Origin: an uncultured Solobacterium sp.
Lineage (GTDB): Bacteria > Bacillota_I > Bacilli_A > Erysipelotrichales > Erysipelotrichaceae
DNA length: 14,106 nt
Direction of reading: 5' to 3'
NCBI GenBank assembly: GCA_927911475.1
Contig: CAKMPP010000168.1
Coordinates: forward strand, 1 to 14,106
Shown piece by piece: positions 14,077-14,106 of the stretch; the stretch's first letter is position 1, and every line of letters begins with the position of its first letter. Below the pieces are notes generated by a model, which ran no database searches, had not been told where the DNA came from, and was given only the letters and a program-made list of their open reading frames with translations. The position numbers were made by a program, and so were the translations under genes.

Positions 14077-14106
14077 ATGATTTACATTTTTCTTGGTGAT
14101 GAAGAC
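14077..14106 (+). CDS. Start of a gene that runs off the window
   Basis: ATG 14077 opens the frame MIYIFLGDED, still open at the window end, with AAGGA (14063-14067) 9 bases upstream. The N-terminus recalls the first strand of DNA polymerase III delta subunits (HolA, typically starting M-[IN]-Y-L-[LF]-x-G-[DE]-[DE]), but ten residues are too few to name it. Confidence 0.35.
   Translation, partial: MIYIFLGDED

Noticed and set aside
1..14106. CRISPR arrays, insertion sequences, tRNA or rRNA genes
   Set aside because: No regularly spaced repeats, transposase motifs, terminal inverted repeats, cloverleaf with CCA context or rRNA signature was seen on either strand.

Overview
The window looks like a stretch of chromosome from a low-GC Bacillota. 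The gene style fits the Erysipelotrichia, but that placement is inference. Supporting signs are strong AGGAGG ribosome binding sites, U-tailed intrinsic terminators, a T-box leader, a TTG-started rplU, and an L27 precursor with the Bacillota-type FFA|SKKG processing site beside its protease Prp. All convincing genes lie on the + strand. I see no mobile element, CRISPR array, tRNA or rRNA.

Layout. Positions 1-1146 hold a promoter, an rplU leader, and rplU-prp-rpmA, closed by a terminator. Positions 1167-4097 hold obg-ruvA-ruvB, closed by a terminator. Positions 4150-5699 hold a secreted CHAP-domain protein and a small two-helix membrane protein. Each has its own promoter and terminator, and both appear to be leaderless. 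Positions 5718-6241 hold a broken Nudix hydrolase gene. Positions 6242-6838 are AT-rich and hold one small gene of unknown function and one gene remnant. Positions 6839-9713 hold a promoter, a T-box and valS. Then follow a membrane-anchored alpha/beta hydrolase-fold protein without its nucleophilic serine (9763-10704) and ppdK under a promoter carrying a CcpA-type cre site (10812-13920). The last 190 bases hold a promoter, a tiny ORF and the first ten codons of another gene.

Most genes are housekeeping: ribosome assembly (L21, L27, Prp, Obg), Holliday-junction processing (RuvAB), valine charging (ValRS under tRNA-responsive control) and the PEP/pyruvate node (PPDK). The unusual points are: (i) a 126-residue histone-H1/HBHA-like Lys-Ala-Pro-Val tail on PPDK; (ii) an in-frame Prp-L27 fusion that hangs on an A8 run; (iii) two adjacent genes sharing a nearly identical leaderless promoter/start arrangement; (iv) a Ser-to-Asn change at the nucleophile elbow of the hydrolase; (v) promoters overlapping the preceding terminators.

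Caution: between about 2.5 and 8.6 kb there are at least ten single-base indels in ruvA, ruvB, the Nudix gene and valS, mostly in or beside short homopolymers. Several of these genes are essential or core and show no other decay, so sequencing error is the simplest explanation. The same doubt covers the A8-dependent Prp-L27 fusion. The region after 8.6 kb, including ppdK, shows no such breaks.
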